Positions 43,835 to 55,900 of a stretch of 64,000 nt of DNA are shown piece by piece. The translations under genes and the position numbers were made by a program. Below the pieces are notes generated by a model, which made no database searches, had not been told where the DNA came from, and was given only the letters and a program-made list of their open reading frames with translations. Numbering within the stretch: position 1 is the stretch's first letter; each line of letters begins with the position of its first letter. The stretch comes from Carposina sasakii (lineage: Eukaryota > Arthropoda > Insecta > Lepidoptera > Carposinidae), in the NCBI GenBank assembly GCA_014607495.2, contig CP053159.1:8501501-8565500 (forward strand). The letters run 5' to 3'.

Positions 43835-44584
43835 ATGACATACCAATCTTCTATTACTACTCGCAAAGGGCACCAAATTGTAAATAGGGATAAATTGAAT
43901 TCCCCTAGTACCAGTGAGGTGAATTTGGAGAGTCTAAAGCGGGAGCTACAACAGATTCATTCAGAAATTAAGGAGATAAACTCCATAAAAGGCGATCTTA
44001 AGAGTATTAGATGTGATATCGAGGAGATCCGTAAAGCAACGCAAGACACAAGCAACAGGATAGAGGAAGTGGAGAAGAAGCTAAATAATCAAGAGAAGAA
44101 GATGAAAAAGGTTGGCAAACTTGAACGTGACGTTCACGAGTTGCAGGCGAGTATTAAGGCATTGCAGACTATGAGTGACCAAAGAGAACAGGATTGCAGG
44201 TCTCTTAATATCGAAGTCAATGGTATTCCGGAGTCGAAAAGGGAAAATATAATAAAAATTGCTTCCATTATATTGCAAAAGCATGGAGTAGACTCATCAA
44301 ATATCGAATTTGCTACTAGAGTGGCCCAATTCCAACCGGGTAGTGGCAGGCCGCGATCAATGATCGTGAAGTTGAAGAACAGGCAGGTGAAGGATGCTGT
44401 TATCGCTGCTGCGAGGAGGAAGAGACTATCAACAGCCGATATTGGATATTCGTGCGAAGCAGCACCAATTTATGTGAATGAGCATTTGACACCGGCGAAT
44501 AAACAACTTCTTAAGAAAACCAAGCTCCGATGCAGGGAAATAGGGTTTCGTTTATATGGGTACGAAATTGCAAGATTCATGTGA
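43835..44584 (+). CDS. LINE ORF1 protein (coiled coil + FP25K-like domain), 249 aa
   Basis: Open frame with a long heptad-type coiled coil (about residues 28-115, LKRELQQIHSEIKEI). An RNA-binding-like domain of the baculovirus FP25/LINE ORF1 type follows (RSLNIEVNGIPES, RPRSMIVKLKNRQVKDAVI, IYVNEHLTPANKQLLKKT). In related elements this protein binds element RNA. It is the only intact frame of the LINE at 43577-47895. Confidence 0.75.
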   Translation: MTYQSSITTRKGHQIVNRDKLNSPSTSEVNLESLKRELQQIHSEIKEINSIKGDLKSIRCDIEEIRKATQDTSNRIEEVEKKLNNQEKKMKKVGKLERDVHELQASIKALQTMSDQREQDCRSLNIEVNGIPESKRENIIKIASIILQKHGVDSSNIEFATRVAQFQPGSGRPRSMIVKLKNRQVKDAVIAAARRKRLSTADIGYSCEAAPIYVNEHLTPANKQLLKKTKLRCREIGFRLYGYEIARFM

Positions 44585-44860
44585 GGCGGGACGACGCTGC
44601 AAACCACTTCACTGTAAACAACGAAAGCGACCTTATGAGGATAATGCGAGACTTCAGTCTTATGCTGTTCTATTAATGAAGTTTAATATATATTTAAGTT
44701 TAATGGTTTCATATTTGTATATGGGTTACACCTACATGCACATCACACACACACTTACACTCACTTACATGCTCACAATTCTTGGCCCACTCTGCATTAC
44801 ATATTATGTTTTTGCTGAATGTTTATGCCAATATTGTTCTCGTGGTAATTTTGATGGAAA

Positions 44861-47646
44861 ATGGTCATCAAATTCAATTTTAAAGTTTTGTATCAGAACG
44901 TACGTGGATTGCGTACGAAATTGAACAACTTCTTTATAAGTGCTTCCCTGTCTAATTATGATGCATATTTTATTACTGAGACTTGGTTGAATGAGGGACA
45001 CTACGATGGTGAATTGTTTGACCGTAACGTGTATGATGTTTTTAGGCATGATAGCGATCCTGAAATCGCATCGAGGGGGTAGGCGCTATGTTGGCAATTC
45101 GCAGGGAGTTGCGAGCGCGTCTCATCGATTTACCTTGCCACGTAGAGGCACTCTGGCTACAGATTCCCACGTCTCGCGAGAGTTCTGTCTATATCAGCTG
45201 CATATATATTCGTTGTGGGCCAAGACACGAAGACCTAATGCGGGAATACGTATTATCTGTTATTGCTTATAGGGAGAAATACCCGGACGGAGGCTTTCTT
45301 GTGATGGGTGATTTCAATTGTCCTTCCATTGATTGGCACATTCCTGGAAATGGTGTGGTACTTTCTTCCAAGTTTAGCCACTGATTAGGCTAGCTTATCA
45401 TTACTTGACGCAATATCCTACATGGACTTAAATCAGTTTAATGGTATCCCTAATGGGAACGGACGCATCCTTGATTTGGTTCTATGTGATGGTTCTGTTT
45501 CGGTTGTTCGCTATTCTAATCAACTTATTAAAGAGGACGTACACCACCCGACATTGGATATAAAAAAACTGGAGTTACCAGAGTACAAATGTTCGGTGCC
45601 GGAGCACAGAGATCGCAAGCTTTTTCATAAAGCAAATTACGATGCTATAGGGAGGTTGCTAGTTTGTCCACCATTGATGTTGCGGTGGATTAGTGTTATA
45701 GAGCTGTCAGGGATATAACTGACAGACATGTGCCCATATCTACTCGGAGTCGAAACCATGACTCGTTTCCTTGTTGGTATTAGGTTTCGCTTCGCAGAGT
45801 AATTCGCGAAAAAGCAAGGTATCATAGATTATATAAGATCTACAATAACCCTAGAGATTACGACACCTTTTCTTTATTGAGATCACGCGTAAAGAGATTA
45901 ATCAAGGCGGACTTTGCCGCATATAATTTGAGGGCAGAGTCTTACCTGAAGGTTAATCCAAAAAGCTTCTGGTCATACGTGAAGGAAAGAAGGGGCGTTT
46001 CATCAATACCTAACTCTATAACACATGACAGTACAGTGGCTAATACTCCTCTTGATATAGCGCAGTGTTTTTCGAAATATTTTGGTAGCGTATTTTCTAC
46101 TGAGGAATCAAACGGTGCGATGGAGGCTGACGTTGTAGGGTCCGGTGCAGGGGCGGAAGTAAATTTTGACTGTATAAGCCGGTTGGTGGTCACGCCTGAT
46201 ATTGTTGAGAAGCATATTGAGAAGCTGGATATTCGCAAGGGAGTTGGATTCGATGGGCTGCCTCCTGTTTTCATTTTTAAATGTAAAAGGAAATAGCCCA
46301 CCCTCTTAGTATGCTGTTCTCGCGCTCTCTGACAGAGGGTGACTATGACTTGGAAAACGGCTCAAATTACACCAATCCATAAAAGCGGATCCAAGTCTAT
46401 GGCTGTTAATTACAGACCGGTCTCTATTCTGTCATGTATAAGTAAGCAGCTTGAGAAGATAGTCTATGTCAGTATATACCCAGTGATCAATAGGAATATC
46501 ACGGAATTCCAACATGGCTTTGTGCTATTATGCTATGATTTGATACAATACACTGAGTATATTTATAGACATATGGATGGTGGCCGTCAAGTGGACGCAA
46601 TTTATACAGATTTTTCGAAAGCATTTGACAGAGTAAATCATCAAATACTGTTGGGCAAGCTCGATGCCATTGGAATTCACGGCGATCTGCTTAGGTGGGT
46701 TTCTTCCTATGTACATAACAGGAGACAAGCATTAGTTGTGGGAGGTGTGAGGTCTGAGTTTGTTCGTGTGACGTCGAGTGTGCCACAGGGATCGCATTTG
46801 GGCCCAATCCTCTTTAATGCATATATCTACGACCTATGCTCGTGTTTTCACCACGCTACGTTTAATCTCTTTGCGGATGACTCGAAACTATTACTGGCGG
46901 TAGGGACTGTTGGTGACTGCGTCTTCAGAATGACCTTTACCGCCTTGAGAGATATTGTCTTAGGAATAAAATTACCTTAAATGCATTAAAGTGCTACAAA
47001 ATATCATTTACACGTAAAAAAAAAACCATTAGATTTCACGTACACTTTGAATTCAATTCCTCTCACTGCTAAATCGAGTATAAGGGATTTGGGTGTGGTT
47101 ATGGACAGGAAAATGATACATAATATACACATTGACAAGGTCGTGGACCGTGCAAAACGCATGCTTGGCTTCATTGTAAGAGTGGCTAAAAATTTTCGAT
47201 CCGTACATTCCCTTAAATTACTTTATGCTACATACGTCCGTTCAATATTGGAATTTGGTTCAACAATTTGGTCACCTCAATATGAAACCTATAAGGGGAG
47301 ACTGGAGTCAATTCAGCATAGGTTTCTCCGACATTTGGCATATCGTGAGCGGGTATCATATCGGGACTATGACGAGCTCGAGAGAAGGTTTTCCCTAGAA
47401 AGTTTAACTAATCGTCGTACTTCGTGTGACATGAAGGTACTCCATGATATTTTGCATGGTAACTTGGATAGCCCCTACATATTATCCTTAATCAATTGGA
47501 ATGTACCACGTATGCGAACAAGAGTGACTACCTTGTTTTCTGCTCAACTTAACCGGACCAACTATTCTGCAAATGCGCCGATAAAGCGAATGGTGTCTAC
47601 ATATAGCAGGATTATGAGAATTAATAATCGTACAGATAGAGTCTAA
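44861..47646 (+). pseudogene. LINE ORF2 (endonuclease-reverse transcriptase), frameshifted
   Basis: Endonuclease parts: VLYQNVRGLRTKLNNF and ITETWLN (44861 frame), then VMGDFNCPSIDWH (45088 frame). Reverse transcriptase parts: ITPIHKSGSKSMAVNYRPVS, YTDFSKAFDRVNH, SSVPQGSHLGPILFN and catalytic FADD (46339-46980 frame). The C-terminal part continues at 47047-47646. Changes of frame occur near 45075, 45385 and 45715, with a stop near 46295 and another at 46980. The catalytic motifs are present but the protein cannot be made in one piece. Confidence 0.8.
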
Positions 47647-47895
47647 GGCATTTGTTGCAGAGCTTAGAAGGGTCATATCTGGGGGAGAAGCCATATTCTA
47701 GTTCTGGTCCAGACGTTCATTTGGGTGTTCAAGTAGCATTTATTAAACAATATGTGGCATTTTGAAATACTTCACGATTGTATTAAAAAGTGATGCTTAT
47801 GGGCCGATTTACATTTACAGTTACAAACCAAACACACAAATACATACACACACACTCTCATACTTATAAAATTATTAATAAAGGAAATGGAAAAA

Positions 47896-48393
47896 AATCT
47901 TCAACCGAGTGGGAATAGTACTTGTTCACCACTTCAATATTTGCCTGGCTGTCACCCACACCGTGTATTAAATGTAAAAATAAAACCGTATACTTAATGT
48001 AAAATAGCGCAACAGTATTTGAGGAGGATTTTATCAATATACTTGTAATTTATTATTGTTACCTTAAATGACAATTAAATTATTATACGCAAATGTTTAA
48101 AAACCTTAAAACCATCTCATATCCTGTCAGCCACTAGCTAAATAAATATGGTATTAGCAATACTATTGAGGAAAAAGTCACTATCGATAGTATCAATAAT
48201 TGTAATTGCAATATTCAGGAGCAATAGTATCGATACTATCGATAGTACTCATAGATATTGAGCTTCGATAGTATTGCTGTTTCAAAGGTAGGTATTGCCC
48301 CTCACGGGGCTATCGATACTATTGTTTTTGCCCAACTATCGATAGTGGACTATTAAGCGGCAACACTAATGATGACATTAATGACATTTTGAA
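47896..48393. other. Unassigned stretch with a CGATA/ATCGATAG cluster
   Basis: From about 48177 to 48355 there are at least five ATCGATA words, several in inverted pairs (gatactatcgatagtactc), within about 180 bp. The rest is AT-rich with no coding signal. Confidence 0.5.
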
Positions 48394-48627
48394 TTCGGCG
48401 GGAAAAGCTGGAAGGGAGCGGCCGGATTACGATCTCTTCATGGGCGCATGTAAGTTGTTTCTGCAATAATTTTTCATTTTGACTAACTTTACACTTGTTT
48501 TTGAGGATTTTCCCGACGTTTCCATTCATCATCATTGTCATTCATCATAAATTAAGAATACATTTTACTAAACAATGATTAGGCTTAGTTCCCCTTGCCT
48601 TTCCTTCGGGATAAACTAAAAAAAAAA
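48394..48627 (+). mobile_element. A-tailed retroposon, copy G (internally deleted)
   Basis: Head ATTCGGCGGGAAAAGCTGGA joined to the second half of the element (ggccggattacgatctcttc), ending in an A tail. First of three head-to-tail copies upstream of NDUFC2. Confidence 0.8.
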
Positions 48628-49015
48628 ATGGAAGGGAGCGGGTGTAATATTCTTGTGAAAATCAAAATTTATTTATAAATGGCTTGCATGTGTCCGTAAA
48701 GTGATGTTTTCTGGTAAATAAGTAATATTTTGTTCACTTGTTATGTGAATCTAGTGCGTGTGCATGGTTTTATATGCAGGTAAGCTGAGTAAAACTTTAG
48801 TCGGAATACGATCTCTTCTTGGGCTCATGTAAGTTGTTTCTGCAATTATTTTTGATTTTTCCTAATTTTAAACTCGTTCTTGAGGATTTTTCCGACGTTT
48901 CCACTCATCATCATTGTCATCCATCATAAATTCAGAATACATTTTACTAAACAATGATTAGGCTGTATGGGCTTAGTTCCCCTTGCCTTTCCTTCGGGAT
49001 AAACTAAAAAAAAAA
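48628..49015 (+). mobile_element. A-tailed retroposon, copy H (5'-truncated)
   Basis: Starts at tggaagggagcgggtgtaat directly after the A tail of copy G and runs to a complete 3' end with an A tail. Confidence 0.8.
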
Positions 49016-49061
49016 GTCGAGGAGCTAACTCTAACTGCTAGGCGAACTGTGGTTTGCGTTC

Positions 49062-49470
49062 GATTCGGCGGGAAAAGCTGGAAGGGTGCAGGTGTAATTT
49101 TCTTGTGAAAATTAAAAATTATTTGTAAATGGCTTGCATGTGTCCATGAAGTGATGTTTTCTGGTAGATGAGTTATATTTTGATTACTTGTGATGTGAAT
49201 CTAGTGCGTGTGCATGGTTTTATACGCAGGTAAGCCGAGTAAAACTTTAGCCGGAATACGATCTCTTCATGGGCCCATGTAAGTTGTTTCAGCAATTATT
49301 TTTCATTTTAACTAACTTTACACTTGTTCTTGAGGATTTTTCCGACGTTTCCATTCATCATCATCATTATAATCCATCATAAATTCAGAAATCATTTACT
49401 AAAGACAATGGCTGTATGGGCTTTGTTCCCCTTGCCTTTCCTTCGGGATAAACTAAACAAAACAAAAAAA
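49062..49470 (+). mobile_element. A-tailed retroposon, copy I (51 bp upstream of the NDUFC2 start codon)
   Basis: Full length. Flanked by a 14-bp duplication with one mismatch (TGTGGTTTGCGTTC at 49048-49061, TGTGGTGTGCGTTC at 49471-49484). Sense to the gene. Confidence 0.88.
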
Positions 49471-49521
49471 TGTGGTGTGCGTTCATTTTCTATCACAAGC
49501 CAACGATTTTCTAAGCTAAAA

Positions 49522-52173
49522 ATGTCGTCACAAATGTCTGCAATAGATTTGTTAAAATTAGGAGATGCGGGCAGATCTCCAACAGTACTTACCAAATATT
49601 GGCCTTATATTCTTGGAGTTTCATTTGGACTAGCGACAGGAATATTTATTAATTTCACTACTAAGCGACCAGTATTCAGCGGTAATTACATAACAATGCG
49701 ACAATTTAACCAACAACAAACTGTTCACGCTGAATGTTTCGATTAAATCCATTTTACCATCTGTTTTAGGTATCCAAAAACACGCTCTTGGCATAGTGGG
49801 TTGGTCAGCTGCTTTATCATATGTCCAGAATAAACGCAATGACTACTTCGCAGAAAAAGACGCAGTATTAAGACATTATATTGAATTGCACCCAGAAGAT
49901 TTTCCTGTACCAGGTAACCATTACTTTTTCATTTTATACAGGTTAATTTTAAAACATCAATAACCTCGCAAGACTATACTACGATTTTTTATTATGTAGA
50001 AATGTTATGTAGCGAAATAAAAAATAGTGTTACTCCAAAATTACTCAAAATTATCAGTTGATCATTTCAATAAATTTCATGTAGCTATATTTCTGTTATA
50101 TGACTATGGGCAATACCGCCCATGGCAGTCTTGTAGCGTGCCTTGGGGGAGGCCTACGTCCAGCAGTGGACTGCAATAGGCTGATGATGATGATATTTCT
50201 GTTATAGTTTATGTTGGTTGGCTAATGTCGGAATTCCGAACTAAACGTATCAAATTGATGAAGCTAAAAATGTGTTAGATAAAAAAAGCTATATTTCAAA
50301 CTATATTTTATCGATTTTAGTGTTTTATTGTTAATTTCATAAAATAAAAGAGCTGTTTATTTCATAAAATAAAAGTTTGTTTGTATATATCTAAATAGAT
50401 TAATGAGTGAAATCACAATATAGAAAATAATATTGCAATTCAATTAATCACTCACAATAAAATATTACAACACTAATGCGCTGACATTAAAAAGAAACAA
50501 AATCAATTGTAGCTGTCATTTTACTCTACATAATTAAAAATCATCCCCTGTCACCTTCATTATTTACTGCAGTGCTGGAAGATGTTTTCCGAAATCTGGA
50601 CTGGGAAATCCAGGGTCTTCTAATAAATGGGGAATACTTGTCACATCTTCGGTTTGCAGACGACCTGATAATCCTATCAACAACAAAGAATGAATTGCAG
50701 ATAATGCTCAATGACCTGGATAAGCAAAGCTGAAAAGTAGGACTTATTATGAACACAGAAAAAACAAAATGTATGACAAATGGGTTCCAAGAACCAATCA
50801 TTATCAATAAGACCTTAATAGACTAAGTGAATGAATACACATATTGAGGACAAACTATATCACCAGCAGACTCAACAGAAATTAAAATAGAAACCAGAAT
50901 CGGAAAATCTTGGAAATGCTACTGGAACCTGAAAGAAGTCATGAAAAGTAAAGGTAACATAGCCATCAAACGAAAACTTTTTAACACTTGTGTTCTGCCA
51001 GTCCTAACCTATGGCTGTCAAACATGGGCCCTCACCATAGCCCAAGTAAAGAAACTACAAACATGCCAAAATGCGATGGAAAGGTAAAAAGATGTTAGGT
51101 AAAAAGGTCCTTTTTCAAAGGACATACAGATATGGATGCTACATAGATATACCATAAATAATGTAACCATTTCTGAATAAAGGTTATTATTATTATAAAT
51201 CAATTGTAGCTGTCATTTTACTCTACATAATTAAAAATCGTACTATAGGTAGCTACCATCATAACAAGCAACACTTGTTCTACGAGTTTTGATAATTTGT
51301 CACATTTTACTTTCATACAAAAATAAATATCAATTTAGTATTACCTCTGAATGTTCTTAAGTCTGTATATAATACTGAGGCTCGCGCAATAGCAGGCGTC
51401 AACCTTTTCGTATACCTACGAATGGAACATAAGACTTACAAATGTCACGACAGTACAATAAAAGCTTGGAAAATAATTTTTAAATAATGTATTAAGTTAT
51501 GATAAAACTCATTGAACAAGTGTTATTGTTTATGATTTTAACTATATAGTCCTGCGAGATTATTGATGTTTTAAAATTATCCTGTATAACATCTCCAACT
51601 TAGGCTGCATTTCCACAGAGGCAGAGCGGTGCATGAACTGAACAATCACTATGCTCAAAATCTTTCAGAAAGAGCATACGTCATGTTGTGATTAGTCAAT
51701 TCATACACCGCTCCTCTCCGCTCCGCCTCAGTGGAAACGCAGACTTATAATTTGAACTGCAAACAACCTACTTTACATTTGTAACTAGTGGCCGCCCGCG
51801 ACGACTACAGAAAAAACAAAATGTCGAAATTATCCAGGATAACAACATTTTCCCGGGATAAAAAGTAGCCTATATGTTAAGTGGGACCTGTCACAATATA
51901 TTCCTAAAAATTGCATCGAAATCAGTTCAGCCGTTTCCAAGATAAGCGTGCACAAATGCACAGACAAACCGACATACAGACAAAAATTCCAAAAAATCAT
52001 TATTTTGGGTAGTATTGCGTTGATAAAGGACTCCTATAATATTTTTTCTCGTATATCTTCAATGTACAGACAGTAATCCGTTACATTTTTATTATATGTA
52101 AACATTTTTTACTTTAATTACAGAAAGGAAGAAATATGCTGATGTGTTGGAACCCTGGATTCCAATACGATAA
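49522..52173 (+). CDS. NDUFC2: NADH dehydrogenase [ubiquinone] 1 subunit C2, 117 aa
   Basis: Exons 49522-49681, 49770-49913 and 52124-52173 join in phase to 118 codons. The protein starts MSSQMSAIDLLKLGDAGRSP. It has two hydrophobic segments (YILGVSFGLATGIFINF and HALGIVGWSAALSYV) and ends HPEDFPVP|ERKKYADVLEPWIPIR, the hallmark end of the B14.5b family. It is an accessory membrane-arm subunit of mitochondrial complex I. AATAAA is at 52233-52238. The start chosen is the first ATG after the retroposon; an ATG five codons on is an alternative. Intron 2 (2.2 kb) carries LINE debris. Confidence 0.92.
50100..50195 (+). repeat. LINE 3' tail fragment with (GAT)n
   Basis: Contains gaggcctacgtccagcagtg and ends ggctgatgatgatgat. 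A common truncated 3' end in Lepidoptera, here in NDUFC2 intron 2. Confidence 0.6.
50560..51090 (+). pseudogene. Truncated LINE reverse-transcriptase fragment in NDUFC2 intron 2
   Basis: Broken frame reading VLEDVFRNLDWEIQGLLING, LRFADDLIILSTTKNELQ (catalytic FADD), then after a stop NTEKTKCMTNGF and VLPVLTYGCQTWALT. Classic non-LTR reverse-transcriptase motifs with in-frame stops; dead. Confidence 0.75.
51601..51745. mobile_element. Short inverted-repeat MITE
   Basis: GGCTGCATTTCCACAGAGGC...gcggtg at the left pairs with caccgctc...gcctcagtggaaacgcag at the right. About 145 bp, no coding capacity. It lies in NDUFC2 intron 2. Confidence 0.55.
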
Positions 52174-52974
52174 ATGAAACTGGTAGAAGAATGAATTGTA
52201 TGAGTAGTATATATAAATTAATACCAAACTGCAATAAAACACAAATGATATAGTCAGTCTCTATTGCTATTTTTATTTGTAACCACATTTGTTAAGATTC
52301 ATCCATATGTTCAGAGGCGGCTCGTCCTAAGGAGTGCTGGTGCAGTGCACTCCCACCCACAAAGATTACATAGGCAATCTATATTTCTCTATATAATTAT
52401 CTTTCAATTCTACTATGTTCGTCTCAAATTCGCCAAAACGTTCGCCCAGCAAAAAACGAAATATCTCTGAAATGTTCACAGGCACAAATTTGGCTTTCAC
52501 GGCACATTTATGCTCGTATTTAAGCTATCTTTTTGCATATTTAATATACAGCTAGACCCATCAATTAAAAAAAAAATGCTGGGCGAACGTTCGTGCAGCA
52601 GAATCAGTTTTTCTTAAATAAGTCTGAAGCCGTTGGATGCACAAATTTGAAATTTCGGGCACATTTACACGATATAAGGCACTAATTATCTGCATCATTC
52701 AATTCTTGAAAAGGCGATACTTTTTGCTGCGCGAACGCATACATTTCATTCAGTAAGGGAGTGAACACGCGCGGTGTTTCCAAACTGTAGTTTTGCATGC
52801 GCTCATATAAAAAAATGTGAACCCCCATCTAAAAGTATCACGAGCCGCCCTTGCATATGTTTATAAAAATGTATTTACTACAGTACTTGCATTTCCTTGT
52901 TTCGCAGAAATGCCATTGACCATTGACATGTAAAAGCCTGTAGTAGACATATATCTGGACTAGAGAGACACAGT
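52174..52974. other. Intergenic between NDUFC2 and the zinc-finger gene
   Basis: NDUFC2 3' UTR with AATAAA at 52233, then AT-rich sequence without a recognisable gene. The two genes converge. Confidence 0.5.
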
Positions 52975-55900
52975 TTAGCATGGTACAGATGGCAAATATC
53001 TTTCAAAACTTAGGCTATGGCTGGCTTCTGGTGCCAGAATATGTTTTTCCTTGCTCTGAATAGCTCCTAAATGAGTGATTAAATTACTATCTTCTTTCAC
53101 TGGCACATCATTACCAACATCAATCCCAATTATATCTATATTGTTACTATTTTGAAACTCATTATGTATTTTCATGTTGTGGGAAACAATTTGGTGTTTC
53201 TTATTTTTGTGTAATTTCTGAAAGAAAAAAAATTGTACTAATTCACACATAATATGGAGAGTTGGAGTTCGCAGAACCCATGCCAAAGGTTTGAGAATGA
53301 TTAATTATAACATTACTACATATCTAAAAATTACAAGAGAGTGAACTTGGTATGCATCAGTATATCATTTACATGTTTTTATTAAAATCTCATAAATTGA
53401 TAGCAATTTGACCTTTTCCTCTAAAGATTTTTCCTATTATACATAAAAATTACATGAATTACTTTGTGAGACTCACTAAAACAATACCTACCAGATCTCT
53501 GGCATGTATATATGCAGCTCCACACAAATTACACTTGAAGTTTTTTACACCTCTATGCTTCTTCATATGACGGGTCAATTCACTTGATGTTATGAATGAT
53601 TTGTGGCATAATGTGCATGTCTGAAAATTTGGATAAAATTAAGGTAACAAACTGAGAGCTGAACAATATACAGGTGTAACAAAATGGGTATGTTAAGCGA
53701 AAAGCTATGAAAATAGCCCACCATAGAGAACTTATTCCCAAATTTTGAGACTCGAAATCGAATGTTACTTTTTCTAATTAGTATGGAGAATTCCTAAACA
53801 ACTCAGGAATGTTCATACAATCTTAAAAAATAAACATGTGATTTCGAGTCTTAAATTTTGGGATTATATTCCTTATAATGGTCTTTAATCATAGCTTTTC
53901 GCTTAACATACCCTTTTTGTTACACCCTGTAGTATCTATATGTATGTTTGGAGGCTTTTTTCTTACTTAGTTACTAGTTCAAAGTACGTATGTACTTAAT
54001 ATTGAATTATTGTTTAATTAGAAATAAGCAAAGAGAACATACATGATCCTTCTGTCCAGTATGAATTTTTAAATGTGCCTGTAGATTACCCTGTGCAGTA
54101 AATCTTTTGCTGAAATGTTAATAAAAGTAATGTGAGTATACTTTAAAATCAATTTAAAGTTTTACGTTATACTAATCAGCAATGGAAATATAGTATAGTC
54201 AGACACAAAAGAACACAGAAGGTTTACCTGCAAACTTCACATTGGAATGGCTTCTCCCCAGTGTGTGTTCTTAAATGTATGGTCAAACCATGCTTTTGGG
54301 TAAACCGCCGAGGGCAATACATGCACACAAATGGTTTGTCGCCAGTGTGAGTTCTAAGGAAAAAAATCAGTGAGAAAAATTGTATCAGTGCAACAGAAGA
54401 TTTTCTATTAAATAGTGCATACCTAACATGAATTTCTAGCTGAGCTCGGCATTGAAATTGTTTGTCACATTCATAACAGGAATGTTCTTGTTTTGGCTTA
54501 GGCTTTGGTCCTCTTTTTAGTTTTTCTGAATCAGGCTTTTTTTTATAGTTAGTTCTGGTTTTTTTTTGTTTACTTAATTGACATTTACTGTAATGAAAAA
54601 TAAAATACTATATAATGGACATTATCCATATACTATAAGAACTGTAGGAATATCAGTGAGAAGGTGCTTGGAAAGTAGGAAACAGAAAAATATAGTTGTA
54701 GCCATGGAGAAGAAATAAAAGAGGAGCAGCGGCTAAGTATATTTTCATACAAAAATAGCGTGCTGCTGAGCGGGGGTGAAGTACGGGATGAGGGGAGCAT
54801 ACTAACACTGTAGGCCTGCCCATTTACTTGTAGTGACTAGTCAAACTACTTGCATAAGCGTGTAGTTATAGCTACTGCGTTACGCACACTGGCCCTGAAG
54901 CTCCGCCCCTATCATGACGTCATGACCTCACGACATTGCCACACGACTCAGTTCATAGTCCCATTTCCTCTTTTATACCTTCTCCATGGTTGTAGCTCTC
55001 GACTTTTTGCTTACTGATAAAATCTTAGATTTCTTGTTATTTCCACTTAACATTAATTCCAGTGCACTATTAAACAAATATTTTAAATCACAAGTAACTA
55101 ACCATTTCTTTATTATTGTCTGGTGTGTTACCTGGAACAAGACAATAGCTTTAGAACATGTTGATGGAAGAAGCCAAAATATTAAGTGCAAAATAAGTAC
55201 ATTACTAAACTGCATTTGTTTTCTGTGTTGATTGATCCTATATTTTTAATAAAGCCTTGCTCAGCTTTGTACTGGTGATTACATACATACATATAATTAC
55301 GCCTTTATCCCTTACAGGGTAGGCAGAGCACCAAGGGCCGATAGAACCACATGGTGCCACTTCTGACCAATTTTGAGGGTATAGTTGAGATGTACAAGTT
55401 CGGTTAGTAGTGACAGGTGGTCAGCCTATCGCCTACAAAACACCAAGACCCTCTTACTGGTTATTATGTAAATAATAAATGTTAGTACATATGTATCTAA
55501 ATAAATGATATTTTTTAAATTAAATTCAGCTTTTGATTGAAGTGTTAATTATTATATTTTTCAAATTCAAATTCAAAATCATTTATTCGACATGAAAGCA
55601 ACTTGTTTGTTGATTGTCTAATTATATGTTACTTTCTATGTTCGCACCCCAAAATGAAACCACTACCAAACAAAAAAGGAGGTGAATTTAAACAACCCAA
55701 GAAAAAAAAATCGCAAAGCTTTTGCTTTGGCAACGGTCACCACCCCAAGGTGCGATTATTACGGTCTGTCAGGCATAAGTTAGCGATTCGGGGCTTAATA
55801 GCCACCAAATAAGAGTTAAGGTCGCCTAAAGACGAAATCCAGGAAAGCTGCTAGACAGTTCTCCTTTATGGCAAAACCAACATTAGGTCTGACACACTGC

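Larger units (their letters stand above)
43577..47895 (+). mobile_element. Degenerate CR1/Daphne-like non-LTR retrotransposon
   Basis: ORF1 at 43835-44584 is followed by broken ORF2 pieces: endonuclease from about 44861, reverse transcriptase from about 46339 and a C-terminal part to 47646. The 3' end is AATAAAGGAAATGGAAAAAAA at about 47876-47895. The 5' leader starts with a motif (ttcgggggaaaatctggaag) close to the head of the ~410-bp retroposon. Frameshifts and stops show that ORF2 is dead. Confidence 0.85.

Noticed and set aside
48353..48541. Repeated short ORFs (shared [10 protein letters not shown] and NVGKILKN peptides) as a gene family
   Set aside because: They are antisense readings of the A-tailed retroposon copies.
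55603..55812. 69-residue basic ORF
   Set aside because: Plus-strand frame inside the zinc-finger gene intron, without start context, domain or splice partners.
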